From Azorinus chamasolen (lineage: Eukaryota; Mollusca; Bivalvia; Cardiida; Solecurtidae): 64,000 nt of DNA. The stretch is from contig OY755238.1 in assembly GCA_963576725.1 (NCBI GenBank), forward strand, positions 31,366,145 through 31,430,144, written 5' to 3'. The notes below the pieces were generated by a model that was not told the DNA's origin, made no database searches, and saw only the letters and a program-made list of their open reading frames with translations. Shown in pieces: positions 33,412-43,330 of the stretch (position 1 is its first letter; each line of letters begins with the position of its first letter). The translations under genes and the position numbers were made by a program.

Positions 33412-33473
33412 AAACAGTATTTTCCCAGATCATAGGGCTCCTAGAGAAGCCCTCTGATCAGGATCTGCACTGT
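33412..33473. repeat. Dispersed hairpin repeat (copy 11)
   Basis: Apical stem AGGGCTCCTAGAGAAGCCCT inside outer arms AAACAG..CTGATCAGGATCTGCACTGTT. Confidence 0.65.
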
Positions 33474-33499
33474 TAGTCATTCAAAATCCTACAGCAAGG

Positions 33500-33740
33500 A
33501 GGTCGTAAAAAGTCGCTCCGTACTTCATTCTCAGTGTTATATTTTCTGATCCTTCGGAACCATTAGTTTTGATTGTATAAGTTTTGAAAATTGAATACTG
33601 CTGAAGCCGGTGCTAGGGGGCGTGAATAGTGTTGCACTTTTAAATATACTCATGAACAGGCTCAATAAAACAGTCTGCAATTTTCTCTTTTTGCATTGCT
33701 ACTTTTTTTTCGAAGGATCACCCACTTTCAGATTATGTAT
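33500..33740 (+). repeat. LTR-like dispersed repeat (third copy)
   Basis: Single copy of the 17540-18112 unit: 'aaaaagtcgctccgtacttc' to 'gatcaccca.tttcag', with a small deletion in the middle. Confidence 0.7.
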
Positions 33741-33904
33741 TTCGTATTGAATGGGCACTGTGGTCAAACAATCATTTGTGATTCCCCTTTGAATATTCAT
33801 CATTCAAAGGATTTAAAGCTATCTGAGAAAAATAATTAAGTGAGGCAACAATTATTGGAAAGCTAGTGTATGAAAATGTTATTGTAGGTAATGTTTCTAG
33901 AGTG

Positions 33905-34345
33905 CAGGGTTGCCACCCGTCGAGGAAAAGTCAGGGAAATTGATATATGTTCAAGGTCGGGGAATTTTCATTGAAATTTGAGAACTGTCAGGGAAATTTG
34001 AAAATATAGGAAAAATGTCAGAGAATTGTCAGGGAATTTTGAAAAATGAGATTATTCGAGGGCATTTATTTTAACCCTTTTGACCTGGGATATGAATGCA
34101 ATTTTTGAAAACAGTGTAGACACATATCTGAGGTCTCCTAGAAGAGTCCTCTGATCAGGGTCTGCACAGAATGGACTCTATATTTCAACACAGATGAGCC
34201 ATTCCACTCTGATGATTCTGTGTTAAAAGGGTTAAACTTCACAAAAAAGTTTTCTTAAAAAATATGACCAAATGTCGCAGTGTAACATGTCAGGGAAATT
34301 TAAAATGTCACGAAGATGTCAAGGAATTTTGTTTCCTCTGGTCAG
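33905..34345 (+). repeat. Dispersed repeat rich in GTCAGGGAA words
   Basis: The word GTCAGGGAA(A/T)TT recurs at irregular 30-50 bp spacing between 33925 and 34040 and again at 34288-34330; the stretch between holds a dispersed hairpin (34109-34169). It probably was one repeat split by the hairpin-containing segment. Confidence 0.5.
34109..34169. repeat. Dispersed hairpin repeat (copy 12)
   Basis: Apical stem GAGGTCTCCTAGAAGAGTCCTC; outer arms AAACAGTGTAGAC and CAGGGTCTGCAC. Confidence 0.6.
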
Positions 34346-34418
34346 TGGCATCCCTGGATTGGGCCTCAAATATGAATGGTTATTTTGTGATAATGTACCT
34401 TATATTTACTCACCATAG

Positions 34419-34543
34419 GCAGAGCTAGGGCTCAGGACAGTAAATACATTTTGATAGCTGAAAGTGGAACAGGCGTGGCAGAGAAGGAAGAGCTCAACAT
34501 GACCAGAGAAATTCTCATGAGGAAAGCCATAATAAAGCTTCAG
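34419..34543 (+). CDS. RIG-I-like receptor, linker/pincer exon
   Basis: 125-bp exon following 'caccatag'. It completes the split Gly codon of the helicase exon and reads RARAQDSKYILIAESG.., ending MRKAIIKLQ before donor CAG|GTAATAAG. This is the region just after motif VI in RLRs: the conserved RAR step, a hydrophobic strand, then the long helix that begins the pincer linking helicase to C-terminal domain. Phase arithmetic (2 + 123 bp) agrees with both neighbours. The exon's last 30 bp and its donor site are tandemly copied into the following intron (see repeat at 34505-34920). Read-through of the donor meets a stop after nine extra codons (TAA at 34571). Confidence 0.82.
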
Positions 34544-34920
34544 GTAATAAGTGAATTGGGAAAGCCATACTAAAACTTCAGGATATAAGTTAATGAGGAA
34601 AGCCATACAAAAACTTCAAAAGCCATACTGAAAAGTCAGGTACATGTATTTAGTTAATGAGGAAAGCTATACTAAAACTTCAGGTAATAAAATAATGAGA
34701 AAAGCAAAGTAAGCCTTCAGGTAATAAAGGAATGAGGTAAGCCATAATAAAGCTAATGAAGAAAGGTGTAATTAAGCGCTGGGTAGTACGTTTGAGCCAA
34801 TGTTAGTGTGAGGGCTAATGAAGAAAGCAATTATAAAGATTCAGGTAATAAGTTAGTCACGAAAGACATCACAAAGTTACTTAGGAAGGCTATCATGAAA
34901 AATTAAAAGTCAAGCAGGAG
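34505..34920 (+). repeat. Tandem array derived from an exon end and its splice donor
   Basis: Diverged units of about 38-45 bp, each like 'aatgaggaaagccata.taaa.cttcag|gtaataa', i.e. the end of the RLR exon plus intron start. Besides the real donor (GT at 34544), CAG|GT occurs at 34640, 34684, 34721 and 34845. The array resumes at 36112-36290 after a block of inserted elements. Confidence 0.75.
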
Positions 34921-34978
34921 AAGCCACGTACAAAACACCACAATCTCCGAATCACCGACAGAATGCATTTATATAGTA

Positions 34979-35183
34979 CAGTAGAACCCCTCTAAAGCGA
35001 CCACTTAATTAATAAACAGGGGTGTCGTTATAAGCAGGTGGTTGCTTAGTGCAGGACAAAAGTAATGCATAAAGCTCCTCTGGGAGCTTTCTGCATTACT
35101 TTTGTCCTGTATTAAGCTACCACCTGTCTCTACAGCCCAGAATTATACCTCTTTTAGGCGGTCGCATTAGCGTGGTTTTACTG
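34979..35183. mobile_element. Pogo-like MITE with internal palindrome
   Basis: 205 bp; ends CAGTAGAACCCCTC and, inward from the right, CAGTAAAACCACGC, each bordered by TA. The centre is a near-perfect hairpin: GCAGGACAAAAGTAATGCA on the left pairs with TGCATTACTTTTGTCCTG on the right, loop 'taaagctcctctgggagctttc'. It inserted in the exon-derived array region. A decayed relative is at 39426-39600. Confidence 0.82.
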
Positions 35184-35189
35184 TAATTT

Positions 35190-36110
35190 ATACACACATG
35201 TACAGGAGAAAGCCACACACAATACGCAACCACCACCAACGCATCTACAGACAGCACGTCACACACACGCACGCACACAAACAAACACACGAGAACACAG
35301 AAAACACCGACAAACACACAAGCACAAGACAAACATGAACACAAGCACAAAGACACAAGACAAACAAAAGTAAGGGTGACAAAGAGAGAACCGCCTTGGC
35401 ACGGTCAGTAGCAAAATCACCACTAGGGGTTTAAACCGGTTTACGGTCGTCCTTACCTCACACTTATCTCAAAGTCATCCTTGCTAAACAAACATTGTAA
35501 GTAAAGGTATCCCCGCCGGACTTCCCCACAACATAGAAGACAGTAATCACAGTACAAAATGTAAAACATAGCATAACAACTGTGAAAGTCCGTCAAATAT
35601 GTACTCAATGACTTTGCTGAAGACAGAGCAACAGCATGGAAGCCGTTAAGGGCACGACAGAGAAAAGGCAATACATGAGTCTGGTAAGCTCATCCCATTT
35701 CTGGCTCTAAGAGTATACAATCATAGAGTACTACCCTCGGCCTGTCATCGTGCAAGCAAACAGTGTGTTGCAAAATAATAGGGTCATAACCTTTCTTCTT
35801 AAAAGTTTTAATGCATTTATTTACAAATCGTGAAAATGGATGTGACCCGGAATTTTGTTAAGTTTGTAGATAACATCACCATAGAGATCTAGTTGAGAAA
35901 TACCTTGTTGCAGTAACGTCCGTAAATTGCAGTTATATTTGCTAATGAGGGGTAAGTTTCGATAATAAAATTTTGAAAAGGCTTTCCGAATTTTATGGTA
36001 TCTGTAGCCTTAAGAAGTTTACGAGTTATAACTAAATTACGACTATTAAAATCTTCTAGCAAAGAACAGAATCAGGCAAAGCGAATAAGCTTAGAAATGT
36101 AAACCCCAAA
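35190..36110 (-). repeat. Retroelement-like repeated module (copy B)
   Basis: Starts with a CA-rich zone, then 'gacaaagagagaaccgccttggcacggtcagtagcaaaa', then about 350 bp closely matching 55040-55440. The distal part on the minus strand reads as a broken protein (YRYHKIRKAFSKFYYR, LISKYNCNLRTLLQQGISQ, DLYGDVIYKLNKI) of the kind found in invertebrate retroelement ORFs, possibly Penelope-like. Stops throughout. It splits the exon-derived array (34505-34920 / 36112-36290). Confidence 0.55.
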
Positions 36111-36111
36111 A

Positions 36112-36290
36112 TATCATGCAGCTTCAGGTAAGAAGAAAGCCACTGTAAAGCTTCAAATCATAAAATAATTTGGAAAGTCAGCATACAATTGATAATACAA
36201 GCCATCGTATTGCTAGTGAAGACAGCCGTCATAAAGCTTATGAAGAAAGTTATCATAAAGCTTATTATGAAAGCCATCATAAACTATTAA
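36112..36290 (+). repeat. Exon-derived array, distal part
   Basis: Units 'gaagaaag.catcataaagctt' continue the array of 34505-34920, including GCTTCAG|GTAAGAAG at 36128. Confidence 0.6.
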
Positions 36291-36296
36291 ATTAAG

Positions 36297-36349
36297 GACC
36301 CAGATCCTACAGTCCTGAGCGGTCTGATGATCAGGGTCTATTCTGTTTA
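36297..36349. repeat. Dispersed hairpin repeat (copy 13)
   Basis: GACCCAGATC against GATCAGGGTC; apex rearranged. Confidence 0.45.
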
Positions 36350-36834
36350 CAAAATTGTATAAAGGCGTATTGATGGAGTAAAGGGTTAAACTACAGATAA
36401 GAATTAAATCAGCTTGATGTAAACAATAAATTAGCCTCCGTTTAAAACTCCTTATTGGGAGATTTGAGGACACCAGCTGCCGGGCAAGGAGCCATGGGTG
36501 AATGCTCTCCTGACATAAGCTATGCTCTTCATCTTAACAAATTATCAAAGTCAACCTGCAATGCCAGCCCGATATAACATCTCTGCATTCACCCATGTCT
36601 TCTTGCCACATAACATCTGGCGGACCTAACAATAACAGACAAAATCTTCAAACATAACATTGGTGTATTAAACAATTATGTACAACTAAGGTTCAGGTTT
36701 GGCTCTGTTGGGCATGGTTCCCGATCCCACCGTGCTAGCCCAATTTGATAGCAAGTACACCGGACAAATTGTCGTGTAAGGGCAACCTTTGACAGCCATC
36801 CGCAATGGTATCCCAAATTTATAATCATTAGGCC

Positions 36835-37090
36835 CAATAGCCACAAATCATGCCCCAATAGGCTTCAAATATGCCCCAATAGGCTTCAAGTATGCCCCAA
36901 TAGGCTTCAAAATATGCCTCAATAGGCTTCAAAGTATGCCCCAATAGGCTTTAAAATATGCCCCGAAAAGGCTTCAAAGTATGTTCCAATAGGCTACAAA
37001 ATATGCCCCAAAAGGCTTCAAAGTATGCCCCAATAGGCTACAAAATATGCCCCAAAAGACTTCAATTTAAAATATGCCCCAGAAGGCTCC
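36835..37090 (+). repeat. Minisatellite, about 21-bp unit, roughly 11 copies
   Basis: Unit 'tatgccccaataggcttcaaa' (21-22 bp), nearly identical over the first copies and diverging to 'ccccaaaaggcttc' distally. No reading-frame constraint, as unit length drifts between 21 and 25. Confidence 0.85.
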
Positions 37091-37870
37091 TGACTGAACA
37101 AGTCACATGCAAATTTGACATTAGCTAGTACGATTGAACTGCAACCCTGAGAACGGATGTATCGCCAATTCAACTACGGCAGATCCTGGGAAATCAGTGA
37201 TCCAGCCATCATCTACAATGGCGACACCCCGGGCATCTATCAGAATTGCAGTCCATTTGAAAAGATAGTTTAATATAAAATTATTAAATATGCACTTAAA
37301 TTGTGCACCTAAATCTTCTGTTCGGATTTCGCTGTCGGCCAACTGGCGCCAGCCTGATCACAAGTATTTGGAAGCAGGGGGGCGCATTTATGACGCTACT
37401 ATCCCACTCACCTTTTGTTAGTTGAGAATCAGAAGACAATGGAACATAGAGATTTGGGCGGTATTTGCGCGCGCAAGCCCCGCAGGGTACCAATGTCGCT
37501 TCTATCCATGACAATTTGGCATTAAGTATAACGCTTCTATCACATACAAAATACATAAACGAGTAGATCTCAAACTCCAATAACAATCGATTATTGATGA
37601 ACAATAATCGCATTTATGAGAAAAGTACTCATAAGGAACATATTTGTAAGGAAACAGGCAAAAATTAAGCTACAGATAAGAAATGGTTATTAGTTCATTT
37701 AGTTAAGATACAATGAACTTATGGGCTATTTGATAGTAATATATTTATTAATTACCCGACAAATATTCACATAAGAAATATTGATGTCATGAAATTTACA
37801 GCTTGATTTTTTAGCCAGATTTTTCAAGAAAAAGCTCAGCTTATAGTTCGGCGAAAATCGGGTGAGCGGC
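37091..37870. other. Intronic sequence, nothing recognised
   Basis: Short minus-strand frames at 37121-37342 and 37296-37613 match no family I know and lack splice or codon-bias support. Confidence 0.45.
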
Positions 37871-38530
37871 GTGCCGTCGTTAACAAAACTTTAACATTGT
37901 TTATAACTTCTGAATTACTTAAGCTAGACAATGGTATGCAGATAGCTTGGGTAAAGGCCTTTTACTTGATACAAAGATACATGTAATCAGGTCAAGGTCA
38001 CTATTTCCAAAACTGTGCCGTTTTAGTAAACTTTAACATTGCTATAACTTCTAAACTACAAATGCTAGGCAATTCATCTTGGATTAAAGATGGCTTAGGT
38101 CAAGGCCTTTCATTTTATATAAAGATATTTGAAAGTAAGTTAAGGTCAAGGTCACTATTGGCTACAAGTTGGCCATCATTGAAAAACTTCAACATTTTGT
38201 CTTACCTTCTGAACCACATATGCTAGACAATGTATTTATGGTATGAATATATTTGGTAAAGGGCTTTCAGTTGATACAAGGATATATGAAATTTGGTCAA
38301 GGTCAATGTCACTACTTTTTAAACTTGGCTATTTTAACAAACTTTAACATTTTGCTATAACTTCTGATCCACAAACGCTAGGCAATTCACCCTTTGGTAT
38401 TCAGATAGCTTTGGTAAGGACCTTACATATGGCAGAAAGATGCCGGACATCAGGTCAATGTCACTATTCTGAAAAATGAACTACATGTGCTAGACAATTT
38501 ATATTTGGTATGCAGATAGCTTCCACCAAC
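37871..38530 (+). repeat. Decayed HINE-like tandem core
   Basis: Preceded by 'agctcagctt..cgggtgagcgg' (broken GCTCACC-type hairpin). About four units of roughly 150 bp: 'aaactttaacatt.gctataacttctgaa.tac', 'gctagacaat', 'ggtcaaggtcactatt'. No 3' terminal hairpin seen. Confidence 0.55.
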
Positions 38531-38674
38531 TGTAATTAACTGAAACTGCGTTGAAGCAACGTGAAAACCTTTATCAATAAAAAAAACCCATGTAAATTGT
38601 TAATACCAAAGATTCCGGCTTTAATGTGGTTTCAGCATTTTTTGCTTGTTATAAAGGTAGTTCGGCCATTACAT

Positions 38675-38737
38675 AAACAGCAGACCCTGATCAGGCAACC
38701 CCAACAGTGGATATCTGATGTGGATTTATGCTGTTTT
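38675..38737. repeat. Dispersed hairpin repeat (copy 14)
   Basis: AAACAGCAGACCCTGATCAGG against CTGATGTGGATTTATGCTGTTTT; 77 bp before the last RLR exon. Confidence 0.55.
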
Positions 38738-38814
38738 CAGTGGCATCAAAAGTGATGTCTATCAGGTAAAGGGTTGAGGCAGGTCAAATTAATTGCTTAA
38801 TTCTGTCTCTTCAG

Positions 38815-39345
38815 GATGATATAAGGAAAGATCCCGCCAAGTTTGGTAACGAGCTGCGTGGCTTTCAAGTTGAGGCAAATTTAGAGAGGCAAATAAAAGC
38901 CAACACACGCCAAGGAAAGATGTTGAATGGAGAGTTTGAACTACGATGCTTTAAATGTAATCAGTTCATTTGCATGTCATCCGATGTGAAGAAAATTGAA
39001 AATTCCCATCATGTCATCATTGACGAGTCAGTGAAGGATAGGGTGGTATTTCAGAAAACGGATCGATTGAAGCATATTAACAAATTTACCCAGTTGGGTG
39101 GCAAACAGATGTGCAAAGAATGTGGTGAAAATCTTGGCACCATTTGCATTTACCGCAACCTAGAATTCGCGGTGGCAAAAATGGAGAAATATTTGATAGT
39201 TGATATTATGGGGCGGCAGCAACATGTGAAAAAATGGAAATCTGCACCTTTTGTAGTATCAGATTTAAGTCTTAATGATTTGGAAGAAATCACGAAACCC
39301 CTAGATTCAGGAAGTTACGAGGTACCTGATTTTTTACAAATTTGA
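38815..39345 (+). CDS. RIG-I-like receptor, terminal exon with zinc-binding C-terminal domain
   Basis: 176 codons plus stop, after acceptor TTCTGTCTCTTCAG at 38814, phase 0 as required. The first 35 residues (DDIRKDPAKFGNELR.., ERQIKANTR) are the pincer helix. The rest is the RLR C-terminal domain, which binds RNA ends and gives ligand specificity. The four zinc cysteines are present as CFKC (exon residues 45, 48) and CKEC (100, 103), about 50 residues apart as in the family. The CxxC spacing of the second pair resembles LGP2 more than RIG-I as I remember them; this is a weak classifier. Basic residues cluster around KKWKSAPF near the end. The domain runs to the stop with no truncation, so the 3' part of the gene looks intact despite the huge intron upstream. 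Confidence 0.92.
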   Translation, partial: DDIRKDPAKFGNELRGFQVEANLERQIKANTRQGKMLNGEFELRCFKCNQFICMSSDVKKIENSHHVIIDESVKDRVVFQKTDRLKHINKFTQLGGKQMCKECGENLGTICIYRNLEFAVAKMEKYLIVDIMGRQQHVKKWKSAPFVVSDLSLNDLEEITKPLDSGSYEVPDFLQI

Positions 39346-39860
39346 TTAATTCCTTCAAGAAAATTTGAAGAAGCTCTTGTCTAATTCTTAATCAAAGTAA
39401 CAGAACTACAAATACTAATGTACCAGTATAAGTTCTTTAGCGGCCATTCATTTATGGAACTTAGGGGTCTTAAGCAGATGGTTGCTTAATGCAGGGCAAA
39501 ACTAATGCAGAAAGCACCTACATGAGATTACTTTTGACCTGTATTAAACTACCACTTGCTTATAGTTGTACAATAAAACATCTCTAAAGTGACTAAAGTT
39601 TAATTCCTACACAGATTGTAGCGTAATGCAAGAAAGACAAAACTGCAGAATGCTTCTATAGGAATTTTTCTTTACAAACATTCTGCATTGTTCCTTTATC
39701 TGATGAATATTCATGTATGAAAAAATGATGATGTGAATATAAGTTAGCTGAAATTGTATGTTTTTACTGAAGTTATTCATGATAAGATGATGAAGTGATT
39801 TTAATCATGTAAATGAAATTATAACATCTTATATTTTGAACATAAATACAGTTCTTTAAA
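39346..39860 (+). other. Presumed 3' UTR of the RLR gene and flank
   Basis: One AATAAA at 39572-39577 is a possible polyadenylation signal, but it falls in a decayed MITE (39426-39600) and no downstream element is evident. The true 3' end is not determinable from sequence. Confidence 0.35.
39426..39600. mobile_element. Decayed relative of the pogo-like MITE
   Basis: Shares 'aagcag.tggttgctta.tgcaggacaaaa.taatgca' and 'acttttg.cctgtattaa.ctacca' with 34979-35183; ends eroded. Confidence 0.6.
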
Positions 39861-39872
39861 CCATTTTGCAGA

Positions 39873-39926
39873 GAGAGAGAGTCAGGGAGAGAAACAGAGA
39901 GGAGAGAAAGAGAGACAGAGAGATAA
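39873..39926 (+). repeat. GA-rich microsatellite
   Basis: Imperfect (GA)n with GAGACAGA words. Confidence 0.8.
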
Positions 39927-40008
39927 CATTTTCAGGACCAGACATTGCACTTCCTCTGCCATGATGTAAAAGAAGGCTTTATAGATATATTGTGTATGTC
40001 CTTGTTTT

Positions 40009-41034
40009 TAGCTCACCTGAGCAAAGCTCAGGGTGAGCTTTTGGGAGACTTTAATGTCCAGCATCCGGCGTGCGCCGTCCGTCGTTAACAATTTGCTTGT
40101 GGACACTAGTGGTCACAATTTCTAATTTCATTAAACTTGGTCAGAATATATGTCTTGAAAAAATCTCGGACGAGTTTGAAAGTGGATCAATTTGGGTTAA
40201 AAACTAGGTCACTAAGTCAAATAGTAGGAAAACCATGTAAACCCTCTACAGGTCACATTTTTAGCCCAATTTTCATGAAACTTGATCAGAATGATTGTCT
40301 TGATAAAATCTCGGAGGATTTTGAAAAGTGGGTTACGTTGGGTAAAAAACTAGGTCAAACAGTAGAAAAACCTTGTGAACATTCTAGTGGTCACATTTTT
40401 GTCCAATCTTCATGAAACTTGGACATAATGATTGTCTTGATAAAATCTCGAATGAGTTTGAAAATGGGTTATGTGGGGTTAAAAACTAGGCCATTATGTC
40501 AAATGGTAGGAAAACCTTGTGAACACTCTAGAGGTAACATTTATAGCTAAATATTCATGAAAATTGGTCAGAATGATTCTCCTAATAAAATTATGGAAAG
40601 TTTGAAAGTGGGTTACGTGTGGTCAAAAAGTAGGTCACTGAGTCAAATCTTGTTTACACTCAAGCGGCCATATTGTTTGACAAATCTTCCTCAAACTTGC
40701 TCCAAGTGTTTTTCTAGGTGATATCAAGGTTGAGTGTGATCATGGATGGGGTGGGAATAAAAAATAGGTCACTAGGTCAAATCTTAGAAAAATACTCTAG
40801 AGTGCACATTTTTAGCCCGATCTTCATTGGTCAGAATCATTGTCTTGATAAATTCAATGTTCTAAATCTTTTAAAATCTTGTTCTGCAGAACCACTGCTC
40901 ATGATCCACTATCAACATTGTTCAAATATTGTCCCTAAGGTCAATATTGGCCCTTCCCATGGGCTATCCAGCAAAACTCTTAAATCTATGGTAATCAGGT
41001 GGGCGATTATGGGTCATCTTGGCCCTCTTGTTTT
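40009..41034 (+). mobile_element. HINE/Helentron-like element, GCTCACC family
   Basis: 5' hairpin GCTCACCTGAGC-AA-GCTCAGGGTGAGC. Tandem units of about 170 bp ('tcatgaaacttggtcagaatgattgtcttgataaaatctcg'). 3' inverted arm CAGGTGGGCGAT, stem GG(T/G)C..GGCC and CTCTTGTTTT. Same family as the 182-2794 element. Confidence 0.8.
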
Positions 41035-41045
41035 ATATACTTTTT

Positions 41046-42722
41046 TATGCCCCCCCCCCCCGCCGATCTGATCTGATCTGGGAGCATATTGTTTTTGCCC
41101 TTTCTGTCTGTTTGTTTGTTTGTCAGCAACTTTAACATTGGTCATAACTTTTGAGCCAGTAGAGATAGAGACTTGATATTTGGCATGCTTGTGTATCTCA
41201 TGAAGCTGCACATTTTGAGGGGTGACATGTCAAGGTCAAGGTCATCATTCAGGGTCAAAGGTCAAATTCTGTTTCTTTGTCTGTAACTTTAACACAACTT
41301 TAACATTGGTCATAACTTTTGAGCCAGTACAGATAGAGACTTGATATTTGGCATGCATATGTATCTCATAAAGGCGCACTTTTTGAGGGGTGAAGTGTCA
41401 AGATCAATGTCATCCTTCAAGGTCAGAGGTCAAATATATGGGTTAAATCACTGACTTTAACATTTGCCATAACTTTTGGACCAGTAGAGATAGAGACTTG
41501 ATATTTGGCATGCTTGTGTATCTCATGAAGTTGCACATTAAGGGGTGACATGTCAAGGTCAAGGTCATTCTTTAGGGTCAAAGGTCAAATTGTCTGTTTG
41601 TTTGTATGTAACTTTAACATTGGTCATAACTTTTGAGCCAGTACAGATAGAGACTTGATATTTGGCATGCTTGTGTATCTCATGAAGCTGCACAGTTTGA
41701 TGGGTGACATGTCAAGGTCATCCTTAATCGTCAGAGGTCAAATATATGGGTCAAATCACGGACTTTAACATTGGCCATAACTTTTGAACCAGTACAGACA
41801 GAGACTTGATATGTGGCATGCTTGTGTATCTCATGAAGCTGCACAGTTTCATGGATGACATGTCAAGGTCATCCTTAAAGGTCAGAGGTCAAACATATGG
41901 GTCAAATTACCGACTTTAACATTGGCCATAGCTTTTGAACCAGTACAGATAGAGACTTGATATGTGGCATGCTTGTGTATCTCATGAAGCTGCACAGTTT
42001 GAGGGATTACATGTCAAGGTCATTTGTCAGGGTCAAGGGTCACCAACTTCAAATTGGCCATAACTTTTGAACCAATAGAGATAGAGTCTTGATATTTGGT
42101 ATGCATGTGTATTTCATGAAACTGCACATTTTGAGGGGCAACATGTCAAGGTAAAGGTCATCTTGTAGGGTCAAAGGTCACCGACTTTAACATTGGCTAT
42201 AACTTTTGAACCTGTAGATACAGACTTGACATTTGGTATGCATGTGTATCTCATGAAGCTGCACAGTTTGGATGTGACATGTCAAGGTCATCTTTCAGGG
42301 TCCAAGGTCACCGACTTTAACATTGGCCATAACTTTTGAACCAGTAGAGATACAGACTTGATAGTTGGTATACATGTGTTTCTCATTTGGCTGCACAGTT
42401 TGAGGGGTGACATGTCAAGGTCAAGGTCATCTTTGAAGGTCAAAGGTCACCAACATTAACATTGGCCATAACGTTTGAACCAGTAGATATACATCCTTGA
42501 TACTGGTATGCATGTGTATCTCATGAAGCCGCACAGTTTGAGGGGTGACATGTCATCCTTCATGGTCAAAGGTCACCAACTTTAATATTGGCCATAACTT
42601 TTTGAACAAGTAGAGATACAGACTTGATATTTGGTATGCATGTGTACCCCATGAAGCTGCACAGTTTGAGGGGTGACATGTCAAGATCAAGGTCACCCTT
42701 CAGGATCAAATATCATATCGAG
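41046..42722 (+). mobile_element. HINE/Helentron-like element, TATGCCCCC family, 3' end lost
   Basis: 5' TATGCCCCC run and TCTGTCTGTTTGTTTG. Eleven or so units matching 11369-13436 unit for unit in order, up to 'aggatcaaatatcatatcgag'. The expected GGGGGCATA..CTTGTT terminus is then replaced by unrelated sequence. Confidence 0.8.
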
Positions 42723-42769
42723 AGAAGTGGCCACTTTGGCCGCTTACAGCAGGTGACCGCCTAAACCAG

Positions 42770-42872
42770 GTGTAGGTTACCAAGCATACTTTCAGGTAAT
42801 GATGATAGAGACATGTATTATGTATATACTAGTTGATATTTAGATTGTTCTGACCTAAAGTGTCCGTAATTC
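42770..42872 (+). repeat. Dispersed duplicate (copy B)
   Basis: Matches 32640-32750; begins right after the truncated HINE-like element. Confidence 0.7.
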
Positions 42873-43330
42873 TAATAAATACTCGAAAGCAAGATCGAAT
42901 TAATTGCCTTGTTTGTCGTTTTTTAACCTCTTTATCGCTTATCCATAAATGTCATTTCTCTCAGTTGAGTAATGCACGTACTGCAAGTATATACCACCAC
43001 TACCATTATCTTATTCTAAAGGCATAAGCAGCTGGTAGCCGCCCTCAGCCACCGAGATATCAACCTCATACGAGAGTAGTCTCCCCTACCCAACATGGCG
43101 CCCAATATGAAATTAAACAAACCGATCGTTCTCTAGTTTCTCCTTGAAGTATGTACATTAAGCTTCATCCTATTCTACCCGTATAGTTAATGGAACACCT
43201 ACAGTACCATCACCTCTGTTATGTTTATAAGTATACATCCAAAGAGTTTCACCTTCGCGAATACGTTGAACATTAGCCGAAGAAACACTCGAAATTCCAT
43301 AGGAAAGAATGCACAGCCTTCCTTGATGTT
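42873..43330. other. Spacer, nothing recognised
   Basis: No ORF, repeat family or RNA gene that I can support. Confidence 0.45.
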
